A stretch of DNA of 24,123 bases from Lysobacteraceae bacterium UBA6001 (GCA_002429615.1 DJAN01000090.1:1-24123); one strand, 5' to 3'. Shown: positions 14,432-22,571, counted from the stretch's first letter. Numbers and translations: made by a program. The notes: generated by a model from the sequence alone, not told the origin.

Positions 14432-17275
14432 TTACTTGGCGCCGAAGTCGTACTTCACTTCCGCGTAGATCGCACGGCCATACGCGCTGTACACGTAGTT
14501 GTTGTACGGCACGGTGGAGGTGCCCGGGTAGTTGTGGGCCTGGTCGTCCGGCAGCTTGTTGCCGATGTTGGTGGCCTGCACCGAGAAGCGCAGGTTCTCC
14601 AGGGCCTGGTAGTCCAAGCCCAGGTTGAAGGTCGTCCAGGTTCCCCACTTGCCCGCGCTGGCACCGGCGCTGTTGGTGTAGTCGTAGGTGTCGTTGAGGT
14701 AGGCCAGGTAGTTCGGCGTGGAGCCGATCATGTTGGCGTACAGCGTGGTCGTCCAGCGACCGACTTCCCAACCGATGGCGCCGTCGGCCTTCCACTTCGG
14801 ACCGGCGTCATACACCCAGTTGGCCGCCGGGGAGGCGATCAGGTCGATGTAATCCTGGGTCGGATCGGTCTTCAGGTCGTGCTTGAGCGTGTTGGTGTAG
14901 TTGGCCGAGAAGTTCAGCCGGCCCCACGCACCGATTTCCTGGCTGTAGCGGCCCGACACCGTCAACACTTCCAGCTTCTGGCGGGCGATGTTCACCTTCG
15001 GGGTGAAGACCGACTGCAGGATGTTGGTGTTGGGGTCGCGCACGATCCACGCATCGACGTTGTCGCAGGAGGTGAAGCCCGGGCCGGCTTCGCCACGGCG
15101 GCAGTAGTACTCCTGCTGCAGGATCTGGTCGCCGCTCAGCTGCGCGACCTCGTCCTTGATGTCCCACTTGAAGTAGTCGACGCTCAGCGAGGCGTTGGCC
15201 ACCGGCGCCCACACCGCACCGACGTTCCAGGTGTTGGCCTTGATCGGCTTCAGGTCGGTGTTGCCGGCCTGGGTGCCGTAGTACTGCACGCTGTCGTAAC
15301 GGCAGTCGGAGGTGTCCGCCGGCGCGTAGCCGTCCAGGCCGCAGCGGTAGTAGTCGGTGTCACGCGTGTAGTAGCCGCTCAGGCCCTGGAACAGGTCCGA
15401 CAGGGTCGGTGCCTTGAACGCGGTGCCGTACTTGCCACGGAACATCAGGGTGTCGATCGGGCGGAATTCCAGGCCCGCGCTCCAGGTCGGCTTGTCGACG
15501 GTCTCGCCGTAGGCGTCGAAGGCGTCGTAACGGCCGGACAGGGTCGCGGTCAGCATCGACACCACCGGCAGGCGCAGTTCGGCCATCGCGGCGTACTTGG
15601 TGCGGTGGCCGGCGCCGCCGACGTCGGTCTGGCCCCAGATCGCGCCGTCCATGATGCCGGGGATCGGCTGGTAGTCCCAACCTTCGTTGCCGGCTTCCAC
15701 CGCGACCGCGAGGCCGGCCGAGCCGCCCGGCAGCGAGAACAGGTCGGCGTTGGTCAGCTGGGCACGGAACAGGTCATCCCAGGTCTTGGCCTTGGCGGTG
15801 CCGTAGCCGGTGAAGCTGGCGAAGTCCTGCGGCGAGATCACCGAATAGAACGCGTCGTAGTTCGGGTGGAAGACCGGGTAGTTGCCGAAGTACGGATCCC
15901 AGCCATCCTGCGGGCCGAGCACGTGCTCGTCGAAGTAGTCGTTGATCGCGTCGTTCCAGCGCACGAAGCGGCGCATGTCCAGCTTGCTTTCGTTGCGGGT
16001 GAAGGCGACGTCGTAGTCCCACGACTGGCCGAAGTGGCCGCTGCCACCCAGGGTGATGGTGTAGGACTCGTTGGTGTCCTTGTCCATGATGTCGCGATAG
16101 CCGCCGCCACCGATGTCCTCGGGGCTGAAGGCGCGCTGCAGGTTCAGCAGGGCATCGTAGTCCGGGTCGTAGTAATAGCCGTACTTGGAGCCCGAACCCC
16201 ACCACATGTAGCTGCTGCCGGCGGCGTAGGTCGACTCGTCGTGGTTGTAGAGCACCTCGCCGTACAGCTCGAGGTTGTCGTTCACCGCGAAGGTGGTCCG
16301 GTTGTACAGCTGGAAGCTGTCCTTGCCGTTGCGGATGGTCTTGTAGCCCGGCGAGTAGAACGAACCGCAGTAGTCGCCGTAGCCGGCGCGGCTGCGCAGG
16401 CCCTCGGTGCCACCGAACTGCGAGGTCACGTTCGAGCAGTCGATGCCGGTCGGCAGCTGGTAGCCGTAGTTGTCCAGGCCGTCGACGCCGATGTTCTTGT
16501 AGCCGTAGACCAGGTAGTCGCGCGAAGCCACCGGCGCGGAATAGCCGTTCTGGTTGACCGAATCGGTGATGTCGCGCTGGTAGCCCCAGATCGGGTTGCG
16601 GGTTTCGTACTGCACCGAGGTCACGGTGTTCAGGCGGTCGTCGAACGCGCTGAAGCCGTTGGTCAGGCTGAAGCGGAAGCTGTTGCCGCCGCCTTCGGTG
16701 TAGGTGCCGCCGCGCACGCGCACGGTGGTGCCTTCGTAGTTCTTCTTCAGGATGAAGTTGACCACGCCGGCCAGCGCGTCGGAGCCGTACAGCGAGGAGG
16801 AACCACCCGGCAGGATTTCGATGCGCTCCACGGCGTCGATCGGAATGCCGCTGATGTTGTTGAACACGTCGCTGCCGTTGTACAGCGCCGGATAGTTCGA
16901 CATCGGGCGGCCGTTGATCAGGTACTTGGTGTACCCCGGATCCAGGCCGAACATGCTGACCGCTTCGGCGCCCTGGGTGAAGGAGGCGGAGGTTTCCGCG
17001 CCCTGCACGCCGCCGCTGGCGAAGCTGGAGGCCTTGAGGACATCGGCCACGCTGGTGAAGCCGCGGGTGTGGATGTCTTCGGCGGTGATGACGGTGACCG
17101 GGGTGACGGTCTCGATCTCGGTCTGCGGAATCAGCGAGCCGGTCACGGTGACGCGGTCGAGTTCCTTGGGCTGTTCCTGGGCCAGGGCGGTGCCGGCGGC
17201 CGGCAGGACGATGGCGGCGAACACCGCTGCGGTCAGACGGTGGCGCTTGAGGCGGGAAGCTTTGCTGGACGACAT
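14432..17275 (-). CDS. TonB-dependent outer-membrane receptor
   Basis: This 947-residue protein has a basic n-region, a hydrophobic stretch and a likely cleavage after GTALA (near residue 32). A TonB-box-like segment ELDRVTVTG follows, then a plug domain (about 50-170) with PVTVITAEDI, YLINGRPM and the typical VERIEILPGGSSSLYGSDALAGVVNFILKK-type end, and a long beta-barrel rich in Tyr, Asp, Gly and Asn. It should import a scarce large ligand (siderophore, sugar, peptide or nucleotide) across the outer membrane; the ligand cannot be read from sequence. Six Cys occur as three close pairs (280/303, 645/658, 725/737), suggesting disulfides in surface loops. The chain ends YDFGAK, so the last residue is Lys and not the usual aromatic. 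Upstream lie a CRP-type site and a palindromic operator. It is convergent with the sulfotransferases. Confidence 0.95.
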   Translation of the reverse strand: MSSSKASRLKRHRLTAAVFAAIVLPAAGTALAQEQPKELDRVTVTGSLIPQTEIETVTPVTVITAEDIHTRGFTSVADVLKASSFASGGVQGAETSASFTQGAEAVSMFGLDPGYTKYLINGRPMSNYPALYNGSDVFNNISGIPIDAVERIEILPGGSSSLYGSDALAGVVNFILKKNYEGTTVRVRGGTYTEGGGNSFRFSLTNGFSAFDDRLNTVTSVQYETRNPIWGYQRDITDSVNQNGYSAPVASRDYLVYGYKNIGVDGLDNYGYQLPTGIDCSNVTSQFGGTEGLRSRAGYGDYCGSFYSPGYKTIRNGKDSFQLYNRTTFAVNDNLELYGEVLYNHDESTYAAGSSYMWWGSGSKYGYYYDPDYDALLNLQRAFSPEDIGGGGYRDIMDKDTNESYTITLGGSGHFGQSWDYDVAFTRNESKLDMRRFVRWNDAINDYFDEHVLGPQDGWDPYFGNYPVFHPNYDAFYSVISPQDFASFTGYGTAKAKTWDDLFRAQLTNADLFSLPGGSAGLAVAVEAGNEGWDYQPIPGIMDGAIWGQTDVGGAGHRTKYAAMAELRLPVVSMLTATLSGRYDAFDAYGETVDKPTWSAGLEFRPIDTLMFRGKYGTAFKAPTLSDLFQGLSGYYTRDTDYYRCGLDGYAPADTSDCRYDSVQYYGTQAGNTDLKPIKANTWNVGAVWAPVANASLSVDYFKWDIKDEVAQLSGDQILQQEYYCRRGEAGPGFTSCDNVDAWIVRDPNTNILQSVFTPKVNIARQKLEVLTVSGRYSQEIGAWGRLNFSANYTNTLKHDLKTDPTQDYIDLIASPAANWVYDAGPKWKADGAIGWEVGRWTTTLYANMIGSTPNYLAYLNDTYDYTNSAGASAGKWGTWTTFNLGLDYQALENLRFSVQATNIGNKLPDDQAHNYPGTSTVPYNNYVYSAYGRAIYAEVKYDFGAK

Positions 17276-17428
17276 CTCGGAGGATCCCCTTGTGGCTGTG
17301 TGGCTGAATCGGTTGGGGCAATAGCGCCACGCCCAGACAAAGATGTCCGGTTCGTGTCAATGGCCTCACCCCTGAACCGACGTTAACACGCTGTTCATTG
17401 GTTCGTGAACGGAAAATTAGCAGTAAAT

Positions 17429-17444
17429 TGTGATGTAAATCACA
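17429..17444. promoter_or_regulatory. CRP/Clp-type binding site
   Basis: TGTGA-TGTAAA-TCACA has both consensus half-sites of the CRP family, perfectly matched with the standard six-base spacer, and AT-rich flanks. It lies 154 bases from the receptor start and 82 bases before mrp in the divergent region. In xanthomonads the orthologue Clp recognises the same consensus (known of the family). Promoter assignment to the receptor is inference. Confidence 0.8.
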
Positions 17445-17454
17445 TTTTGCTTAT

Positions 17455-17470
17455 GAGAAAACGTTTTCTC
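17455..17470. promoter_or_regulatory. 16-bp perfect palindrome with central CG (LacI-type operator candidate)
   Basis: GAGAAAACGTTTTCTC is a perfect inverted repeat with the central ACGT step common in LacI/GalR-family operators. It starts ten bases after the CRP-type site, 180 bases from the receptor start and 57 bases before mrp. It is not followed by a T-tract in the right place for a terminator. Confidence 0.55.
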
Positions 17471-17526
17471 CGTGACGGCGGACACGCTGTTGGCAGGCCT
17501 CCCCCCGCGTCGCCGACAATAGGCAC

Positions 17527-18366
17527 ATGAAAATTCCAGCCCATAAGCCGCAGGGCGGCTTGTCGCCGCATCCGCGCATCCGCAACGTCATCGCCATCGC
17601 CTCCGGCAAGGGCGGGGTAGGCAAGTCCACCACCGCGGTCAACCTCGCCCTGGCCCTGCAGCGTCAGGGCGCCCGCGTCGGCCTGCTCGACGCCGATATC
17701 TACGGCCCCAGCGTGCCGGCCATGCTCGGCCTGGCCGGGCGCCCGGACAGCCCCGACAACAAGTCGATCGAACCGCTGCGCGCCTTCGGCGTGGAGGCGA
17801 TGTCGATCGGCCTGCTGATCGATACCGACACCCCGATGATCTGGCGCGGCCCGATGGCGACCTCGGCGCTTACCCAGCTGTTCAACGACACCCTGTGGGA
17901 CGACCTGGACTACCTGCTGGTCGACCTGCCGCCCGGCACCGGCGACATCCAGCTGACGCTGTCGCAGAAAATCCCGGTGGCAGGCGCGGTGATCGTCACC
18001 ACGCCGCAGGAGATCGCCACGCTGGATGCGCGCAAGGCCTTGAAGATGTTCGAGAAGGTCGAGGTGCCGGTGCTCGGCATCGTCGAGAACATGGCCGTGC
18101 ATACCTGCTCGAACTGCGGCCACAGCGAACACCTGTTCGGCGAAGGCGGTGGCCAGCGCATGGCCGCGCAGTACGGGGTGCCGCTGCTGGGGTCGCTGCC
18201 GCTGGAGATCGCGATCCGCGAGCAGGGCGATGCCGGCACGCCGATCGTGGCCGCCGCGCCGGACTCGCCGGCCGCGCAGGCCTATGCCGCCGCCGCCACG
18301 CGCCTGGCCGAGGAACTGGCCAAGCGCCCGCGCGCCGGGATTCCGATCGCCACCTCGTTCGGTTGA
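17527..18366 (+). CDS. mrp: Mrp/ApbC-type iron-sulfur cluster carrier ATPase
   Basis: The 279-residue cytoplasmic P-loop ATPase binds and transfers Fe-S clusters to apo-proteins. It has the deviant Walker A GKGGVGKST (27-35), the DADIYGPS segment, VDLPPGTGD, and a CxxC motif (Cys194 and Cys197 in HTCSNCGH) that in the family bridges a cluster at the dimer interface. It is shorter than E. coli Mrp because it lacks the N-terminal MIP18/DUF59 domain, and nothing upstream encodes one. The start codon follows TAGGCAC with only a weak Shine-Dalgarno. TTGGCA (17490-17495) and GACAAT (17515-17520) lie just upstream with a long 19-base spacer, so a very short leader is possible. It is divergent from the receptor gene and followed by dcd on the same strand. 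Confidence 0.93.
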   Translation: MKIPAHKPQGGLSPHPRIRNVIAIASGKGGVGKSTTAVNLALALQRQGARVGLLDADIYGPSVPAMLGLAGRPDSPDNKSIEPLRAFGVEAMSIGLLIDTDTPMIWRGPMATSALTQLFNDTLWDDLDYLLVDLPPGTGDIQLTLSQKIPVAGAVIVTTPQEIATLDARKALKMFEKVEVPVLGIVENMAVHTCSNCGHSEHLFGEGGGQRMAAQYGVPLLGSLPLEIAIREQGDAGTPIVAAAPDSPAAQAYAAAATRLAEELAKRPRAGIPIATSFG

Positions 18367-18384
18367 GCGCCACCACTGGCGGCC

Positions 18385-18413
18385 GCGACACGCGCGGCCG
18401 CAGTGCCTAGAAT
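18385..18413 (+). promoter_or_regulatory. Candidate promoter of dcd
   Basis: GCGACA (18385-18390) and TAGAAT (18408-18413) are separated by 17 bases and lie 42 bases ahead of the dcd ATG, just after the mrp stop. The match is moderate (four of six and five of six). Confidence 0.4.
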
Positions 18414-18455
18414 CCGCAGGCGGCGCGCGCCGCCCCTCCACCACAGGAAGACCGA

Positions 18456-19025
18456 ATGAGCATCAAGAGCGACCGCTGGATCAAGCGCATGGCCGAACAG
18501 CACGGCATGATCGAGCCGTTCGAGCCGGGGCAGGTCAAGCAGGACGCCGGTGGGCAGCGCATCGTCAGCTACGGCACTTCGAGCTACGGCTACGACGTAC
18601 GCTGCTCGCGTGAGTTCAAGGTGTTCACCAACATCAACTCGACCATCGTCGATCCGAAGCACTTCGACCCGAAGAGCTTCGTCGACATCGAGGGCGACGA
18701 GTGCATCATCCCGCCGAACAGCTTCGCGCTGGCGCGCACCGTGGAGTATTTCCGCATCCCGCGCGACACCCTGGTGGTGTGCCTGGGCAAGAGCACCTAC
18801 GCGCGCTGCGGCATCATCGTCAACGTGACGCCGCTGGAGCCGGAATGGGAAGGCCACGTCACCCTGGAATTCAGCAACACCACGCCGCTGCCGGCGCGTA
18901 TCTACGCCAATGAGGGCGTGGCGCAGATGCTGTTCTTCCAGTCCGATGAAGTGTGCGAAACGAGCTATCGCGATCGCGGCGGCAAGTACCAGGGCCAGAC
19001 CGGCGTGACCCTGCCGCGGACCTGA
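18456..19025 (+). CDS. dcd: dCTP deaminase
   Basis: The 189-residue enzyme converts dCTP to dUTP, the precursor for dTMP synthesis. The sequence matches the family along its length: MSIKSDRWI start, [29 protein letters not shown], the nucleotide-binding [10 protein letters not shown], then [18 protein letters not shown] with the catalytic-region Glu and [11 protein letters not shown] near the end. Its length is close to the 193 residues of the E. coli enzyme. It is cytoplasmic and trimeric in known members. It follows mrp by about 90 bases with its own promoter candidate and is closed by a terminator shared with the convergent minus-strand operon. Confidence 0.96.
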   Translation: MSIKSDRWIKRMAEQHGMIEPFEPGQVKQDAGGQRIVSYGTSSYGYDVRCSREFKVFTNINSTIVDPKHFDPKSFVDIEGDECIIPPNSFALARTVEYFRIPRDTLVVCLGKSTYARCGIIVNVTPLEPEWEGHVTLEFSNTTPLPARIYANEGVAQMLFFQSDEVCETSYRDRGGKYQGQTGVTLPRT

Positions 19026-19046
19026 GTCAACGGTCGAAGCAAACAA

Positions 19047-19070
19047 AAACGGCGCCCCAGGGCGCCGTTT
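19047..19070. terminator. Intrinsic terminator between dcd and the convergent operon
   Basis: A perfect 10-bp stem AAACGGCGCC / GGCGCCGTTT has a CCAG loop, with A-rich sequence on the left and CTGCTTTT on the right. It can end transcription from both sides. Confidence 0.85.
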
Positions 19071-19086
19071 CTGCTTTTCGTGCGGG

Positions 19087-19254
19087 TTACTTGCCGCGCC
19101 CGAACAACATGCCGACGCCGACCGCGACCAGGATCGCGGGCCACCAGGTGCTGATCAGCCGCCCGATGCTCAGGTGCGTCCAGCCCAGATTGTTGGCCAG
19201 GAACAGCAGGCCGACGAGGATGAGGATCAGCGCGGCGACGACGTGGGATTTCAT
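19087..19254 (-). CDS. Small two-helix membrane protein, LiaI/LiaF-like transmembrane type
   Basis: This 55-residue protein is almost entirely two hydrophobic helices. The first is AALILILVGLLFLANNLGW, followed by a short turn LSIGRLISTWWP and then AILVAVGVGMLFG, ending in RGK. The pattern of a first helix with NNLGW, a Trp-Trp-Pro before the second and a Gly-rich second helix resembles the small DUF5668/LiaI-LiaF-like transmembrane module. No soluble domain is present, so no function is claimed. It is the last gene of the minus-strand group, about 30 bases after the HIT gene and before the shared terminator. No strong Shine-Dalgarno is seen. Confidence 0.75.
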   Translation of the reverse strand: MKSHVVAALILILVGLLFLANNLGWTHLSIGRLISTWWPAILVAVGVGMLFGRGK

Positions 19255-19285
19255 GCAGTCGGAAGTAGGTGGCGTGGACGGGCGC

Positions 19286-19693
19286 CTATCGTAGCCGCTG
19301 CGCCCACGCTTCGACACGCCGTTGCAGTTCGTCCGCCGCCAGGCGCTGCGCCGGGCCGCTGCCCCAGACCGGGCCGGGCCACGCCGCGTCGCCTTCGTGC
19401 CGGCCGACCAGGTGCACGTGCAGCTGGCGCACGATATTGCCCAGCGCGCCGAGGTTGAGCTTCTCCACCCCCGGCTCGGCCTGCAGCAGGCGCGAGACCT
19501 GGTTGACCTCGGCCAGCAGCAGGCGCTGCTGGCCACCATCCAGGTCGATCCACTCGCTGGCGCCTTCCACGCGTGGCACCAGCACCAGCCACGGGAAGCG
19601 CGCGTCGTCCATCAGGCGCACCTGCGACAGCGGGCCGTCGGCGACGAACACGCTGTCGGCGGCCAGGCGCGGGTCGAGATCGAAGCCGCTCAC
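19286..19693 (-). CDS. HIT-family (histidine triad) nucleotide-binding protein
   Basis: This 135-residue cytoplasmic protein has the HIT core. PWLVLVPRVEGASEWIDL (34-51) is followed near the end by LGNIVRQLHVHLVGR (84-98). The usual H-x-H-x-H triad reads Gln90-Leu-His92-Val-His94, so the first His is Gln, while His92 at the nucleophile position is kept. This QLHVH variant is common in a proteobacterial subgroup. Members hydrolyse or bind nucleotide phosphates, but the substrate here is unknown. The GTG start overlaps the TGA of the upstream dienelactone hydrolase gene (GTGA), so the two are translationally coupled. Confidence 0.88.
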   Translation of the reverse strand: MSGFDLDPRLAADSVFVADGPLSQVRLMDDARFPWLVLVPRVEGASEWIDLDGGQQRLLLAEVNQVSRLLQAEPGVEKLNLGALGNIVRQLHVHLVGRHEGDAAWPGPVWGSGPAQRLAADELQRRVEAWAQRLR

Positions 19694-20346
19694 AGGTTGT
19701 CGGCGAAGAAGGCCAGCGTGCGCTCGCGGGCCAGCTTCGCGCTCTCCGGCGCGTAGTGCGGGCCGACGTCGCGGTTGAACGCGTGGTCGGCCGGGTACAC
19801 GTACACCGGCATCTGCGGCAGCTTCTCGCGGTGGGCCTGCACGGCTTCCGGCGGGATGCTCTTGTCCTGCTCGCCGAAGTGGAAGATCACCGGCGCCTTC
19901 GGCTGCTCATCGAGGAACTGCACGTTGCGCGCGCCGTAGTAGCTGACCGAGGGCAGGCCCAGGCGGATCGCCGAGAGCAGGGCGACACTGCCGCCCCAGC
20001 AGTAGCCGACGGTGCCGACCTTGCCGGCCGGTGCCAGCACGGTGGCGGCGGCCTGGACGATGTCGACCGCCTTGTCCATGCCCAGCGCCTTGACCATCTC
20101 CAGGCCACGCTGGGTGCCGGCGGTGTCGTAGGCGAGCTGCGCGTCCTTCTCGACCAGGTCGAAGAAGGCCGGCACCAGCACCTCGTAGCCTTCGGCGGCG
20201 AAATCCTCGCCCACCTGGCGCATGTGGTCGTTGACGCCGAAGATTTCCTGGATCACCACCAGGCCGCCACGCGGCTGGCCGGCGGGCTTGGCGTGCCAGG
20301 CGGCAATCGGTCCGTGGGGAGTGTCGAGCGTGGTCCAGTGGCCCAT
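19690..20346 (-). CDS. Dienelactone hydrolase family alpha/beta hydrolase
   Basis: This 218-residue cytoplasmic hydrolase has the Cys-Asp-His triad of the dienelactone hydrolase family: Cys116 in GYCWGG, Asp161 in GEQDKSIP and His188 in YPADHAFNRD. The early Glu of the family is in VIQEIFGVNDHMR (Glu34). Members act on lactones or other esters. No aromatic degradation genes accompany it, so carboxymethylenebutenolidase activity in a catabolic pathway is not implied. It is the first gene of a minus-strand group with the HIT and small membrane proteins, and it is divergent from rimO across 166 bases. Confidence 0.9.
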   Translation of the reverse strand: MGHWTTLDTPHGPIAAWHAKPAGQPRGGLVVIQEIFGVNDHMRQVGEDFAAEGYEVLVPAFFDLVEKDAQLAYDTAGTQRGLEMVKALGMDKAVDIVQAAATVLAPAGKVGTVGYCWGGSVALLSAIRLGLPSVSYYGARNVQFLDEQPKAPVIFHFGEQDKSIPPEAVQAHREKLPQMPVYVYPADHAFNRDVGPHYAPESAKLARERTLAFFADNL

Positions 20347-20454
20347 GGGAATTCCTCGGCTAATGAATGGGGGCTTCCATTATGGGAGCCGGGCCCGGTC
20401 GCGGGGGTGACGGAGTCTGGCCGCTGGCGTTCAGGGCGCGCCCGCGTGGCCCGC

Positions 20455-20460
20455 TATAAT
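20455..20460 (+). promoter_or_regulatory. Candidate -10 element for rimO
   Basis: A consensus TATAAT in an otherwise very GC-rich spacer lies 52 bases before the rimO ATG. The expected -35 position has no good match. Confidence 0.45.
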
Positions 20461-20512
20461 CGCGCCGCCCAGGCCCCAGGCCGTTCCTCACCCAGGCCCC
20501 CAGACTCCCCGC

Positions 20513-21871
20513 ATGTCCCAGTCGAACCCCAAAGTCGGCTTCGTCAGCCTTGGCTGTCCGAAAGCACTCGTCGATTCCGAACGCATCCTCACCCAGCTGC
20601 GGGTCGAAGGCTACGACATCGTTCCCAGCTATGACGCCGCCGACGTGGTGGTGGTCAACACCTGTGGCTTCATCGACTCGGCGGTGGCCGAATCGCTGGA
20701 TGCCATCGGCGAGGCGATGAACGAGAACGGCAGGGTGATCGTCACCGGCTGCCTGGGCAAGAACTCGGCGCTGATCCGCGAACAGTACCCGGACGTGCTG
20801 TCCGTCTCCGGCCCGCAGGACTACGCCACGGTGATGGAAGCCGTGCATGCCGCGCTGCCGCCGCAGCACAACCCGTTCGTCGACCTGGTGCCGGACTACG
20901 GCATCAAGCTGACCCCGCGGCATTACGCCTACCTGAAGATTTCCGAAGGCTGCAACCATCGCTGCAGCTTCTGCATCATTCCGTCGATGCGCGGCGACCT
21001 GGTCTCGCGCCCGGTGGACGACGTGCTGCGCGAGGCCGAGCGGCTGGTGCGTGGCGGCGTCAAGGAACTGCTGGTGGTCTCGCAGGACACCTCGGCCTAC
21101 GGCGTGGACCTGAAGTATGCCGAGAAGACCTGGCAGGGCCGCCAGTACGCCACGCGCATGAAGGCGCTGTGCGAGGGACTTTCCGAACTCGGCGTGTGGA
21201 CGCGCCTGCACTACGTCTATCCGTATCCGCACGTGGACGACGTGGTGCCGCTGATGGCGGAAGGGAAGATCCTGCCGTACCTGGACATCCCGTTCCAGCA
21301 TGCCAGTCCGCGCATCCTCAAGCTGATGAAGCGCCCGGGCGCGGTCGACAAGACCCTGGAGCGGGTGCTGCGCTGGCGCGAGATCTGCCCGGAGATCACC
21401 CTGCGTTCGACCTTCATCGTCGGCTTCCCGGGCGAGACCGAGGCCGAGTTCGAGGCGCTGCTGGATTTCCTTGACCAGGCGCAGCTGGATCGCGTGGGCG
21501 CGTTCGCCTACTCGCCGGTGGAAGGGGCCAGCGCGAACGCCTTGCCCGATCCGGTGCCGGAAGCAGTGAAGCAGGAGCGCCTGGCCCGTTTCATGGCGCG
21601 ACAGGCGGCGATTTCCGCCGCGCGCCTGGAGGCCAAGGTGGGCACCGTGCAGCAGTGCCTGGTGGATGGCATCGAGGACGGCATCGCGGTGGCGCGCTCG
21701 CGTGCCGACGCGCCGGAGATCGACGGCCTGGTGCACATCCAGAATGGCGAGGAGATGGGCCTGCGTCCGGGCGACTTCGTGCAGGTGGAGATCACCGAGA
21801 GCGACGAGCACGACCTGTTCGGCGATGCACTGGCGCCCGCGCGCAGGCCGTTGCCGCTGGCGATGGTCTAA
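20513..21871 (+). CDS. rimO: Ribosomal protein S12 methylthiotransferase RimO
   Basis: This 452-residue radical-SAM enzyme adds a methylthio group to the conserved Asp of ribosomal protein S12. The N-terminal UPF0004 domain has the three auxiliary-cluster cysteines (Cys15 in [12 protein letters not shown], Cys51 in NTCGF, Cys80 in TGCLG). The radical-SAM cluster motif is CNHRCSFC (Cys147, Cys151, Cys154). A C-terminal TRAM domain runs from about residue 375. The [12 protein letters not shown] motif and total length point to RimO and not to MiaB. It is monocistronic, with TATAAT upstream and a GTAG-type REP palindrome plus stem-loop after the stop. Confidence 0.97.
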   Translation: MSQSNPKVGFVSLGCPKALVDSERILTQLRVEGYDIVPSYDAADVVVVNTCGFIDSAVAESLDAIGEAMNENGRVIVTGCLGKNSALIREQYPDVLSVSGPQDYATVMEAVHAALPPQHNPFVDLVPDYGIKLTPRHYAYLKISEGCNHRCSFCIIPSMRGDLVSRPVDDVLREAERLVRGGVKELLVVSQDTSAYGVDLKYAEKTWQGRQYATRMKALCEGLSELGVWTRLHYVYPYPHVDDVVPLMAEGKILPYLDIPFQHASPRILKLMKRPGAVDKTLERVLRWREICPEITLRSTFIVGFPGETEAEFEALLDFLDQAQLDRVGAFAYSPVEGASANALPDPVPEAVKQERLARFMARQAAISAARLEAKVGTVQQCLVDGIEDGIAVARSRADAPEIDGLVHIQNGEEMGLRPGDFVQVEITESDEHDLFGDALAPARRPLPLAMV

Positions 21872-21913
21872 CCATCCGCCTGCCGCCGCCGTCTCGTCCT
21901 CCTCATCCCCCCT

Positions 21914-21937
21914 GTAGGAGCGGCTTCAGCCGCGACC
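21914..21937 (+). repeat. GTAG-type REP palindrome
   Basis: GTAGGAGCGGCTTCAGCCGCGACC has the GTAG 5' tetranucleotide followed by an imperfect CGGCTT-AGCCG hairpin. This is the form of REP elements known from Stenotrophomonas, Xanthomonas and Pseudomonas and mobilised by RAYT proteins; no RAYT gene is in the window. Only one clear copy is present here. Confidence 0.75.
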
Positions 21938-21957
21938 GTGCATTCTCCGGTCGCGGC
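21929..21957. other. Stem-loop between rimO and greB
   Basis: GCCGCGACCG and CGGTCGCGGC form a perfect 10-bp stem with a nine-base loop, overlapping the end of the REP element. It sits between two convergent stops and could act as a weak terminator, but it lacks a T-tract. Confidence 0.55.
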
Positions 21958-21962
21958 CTGCT

Positions 21963-22463
21963 TCATTCGTAATCGACTTCCACGATCACGAACCGCGTCA
22001 TCCCGCCCGGCAGCATCACCTCGAACTCATCGTCCACGCGCTTCTTCAGCAAGGCCCGCGCCAGCGGCGAATCGATGCTGATCCAGCCCAGCGCGGCGTC
22101 GGTCTCATCCGGCCCGACGATGCGATAGCGCAGCAGCTCCCCGTCGCTCACCCGCTCCAGTTCCACCTGCGCCCCGAAGAACACCGCCCGCGGATCGCTC
22201 GGCCGCGTGTCCACCACGCGCAGCGCCTCCAGCCGCTTGCTGAGATAGCGCACGCGCCGGTCGATCTCGCCCAGCTGCTTCTTGCGATAGGTGTACTCCG
22301 CATTCTCCGAGCGGTCGCCTTCGGCGGCGGCCGCCGCCAGCGCCTTCACCACTTCCGGCCGGCGCACCCGCCACAGCTCGTCCAGCTCCGCCTTCAGGCG
22401 TGCATGGCCGGTGGCGGTGATCAGCGCGGTGCTCTTCTCTGCGGGAGGACGCCAGCGGGTCAT
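21963..22463 (-). CDS. greB: Transcription elongation factor GreB
   Basis: This 166-residue protein is a Gre factor that enters the RNA polymerase secondary channel and stimulates cleavage of backtracked RNA. The N-terminal coiled coil contains [16 protein letters not shown], then [19 protein letters not shown] with the acidic tip (Asp-Arg-Ser-Glu-Asn), and [16 protein letters not shown]. The C-terminal FKBP-like domain follows, with [17 protein letters not shown] and [14 protein letters not shown]. The LWR near the start, VFFGA and the length favour GreB over GreA. It is convergent with rimO and divergent from the second rhomboid gene. The start at MTRWRPP gives a leader a few residues longer than in E. 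coli. Confidence 0.95.
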   Translation of the reverse strand: MTRWRPPAEKSTALITATGHARLKAELDELWRVRRPEVVKALAAAAAEGDRSENAEYTYRKKQLGEIDRRVRYLSKRLEALRVVDTRPSDPRAVFFGAQVELERVSDGELLRYRIVGPDETDAALGWISIDSPLARALLKKRVDDEFEVMLPGGMTRFVIVEVDYE

Positions 22464-22571
22464 GCGGGGGACAACCTGGAGAACGGGGGAGGGGATGCTA
22501 GCGCGGCGTGGCTTGCATGTCGCCCGGTCGATCGCCCAAGCTGCGCGCACGCCGACACAAGGATGTTGCCG

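Noticed and set aside
14534..17386. Very long open frame antisense to the TonB-dependent receptor gene (about 950 codons)
   Set aside because: It is a shadow of the receptor reading frame; low-complexity composition and no domains. The receptor frame has a signal peptide, plug and barrel.
17455..17470. Palindrome as a transcription terminator for the receptor-mrp region
   Set aside because: It lies between divergent starts, is AT-rich with no loop and no following T-tract, so an operator is more likely.
19286..19693. HIT protein called inactive because the triad is QLHVH
   Set aside because: The residue at the nucleophile position (His92) is retained and the Gln variant is common in a proteobacterial HIT subgroup.
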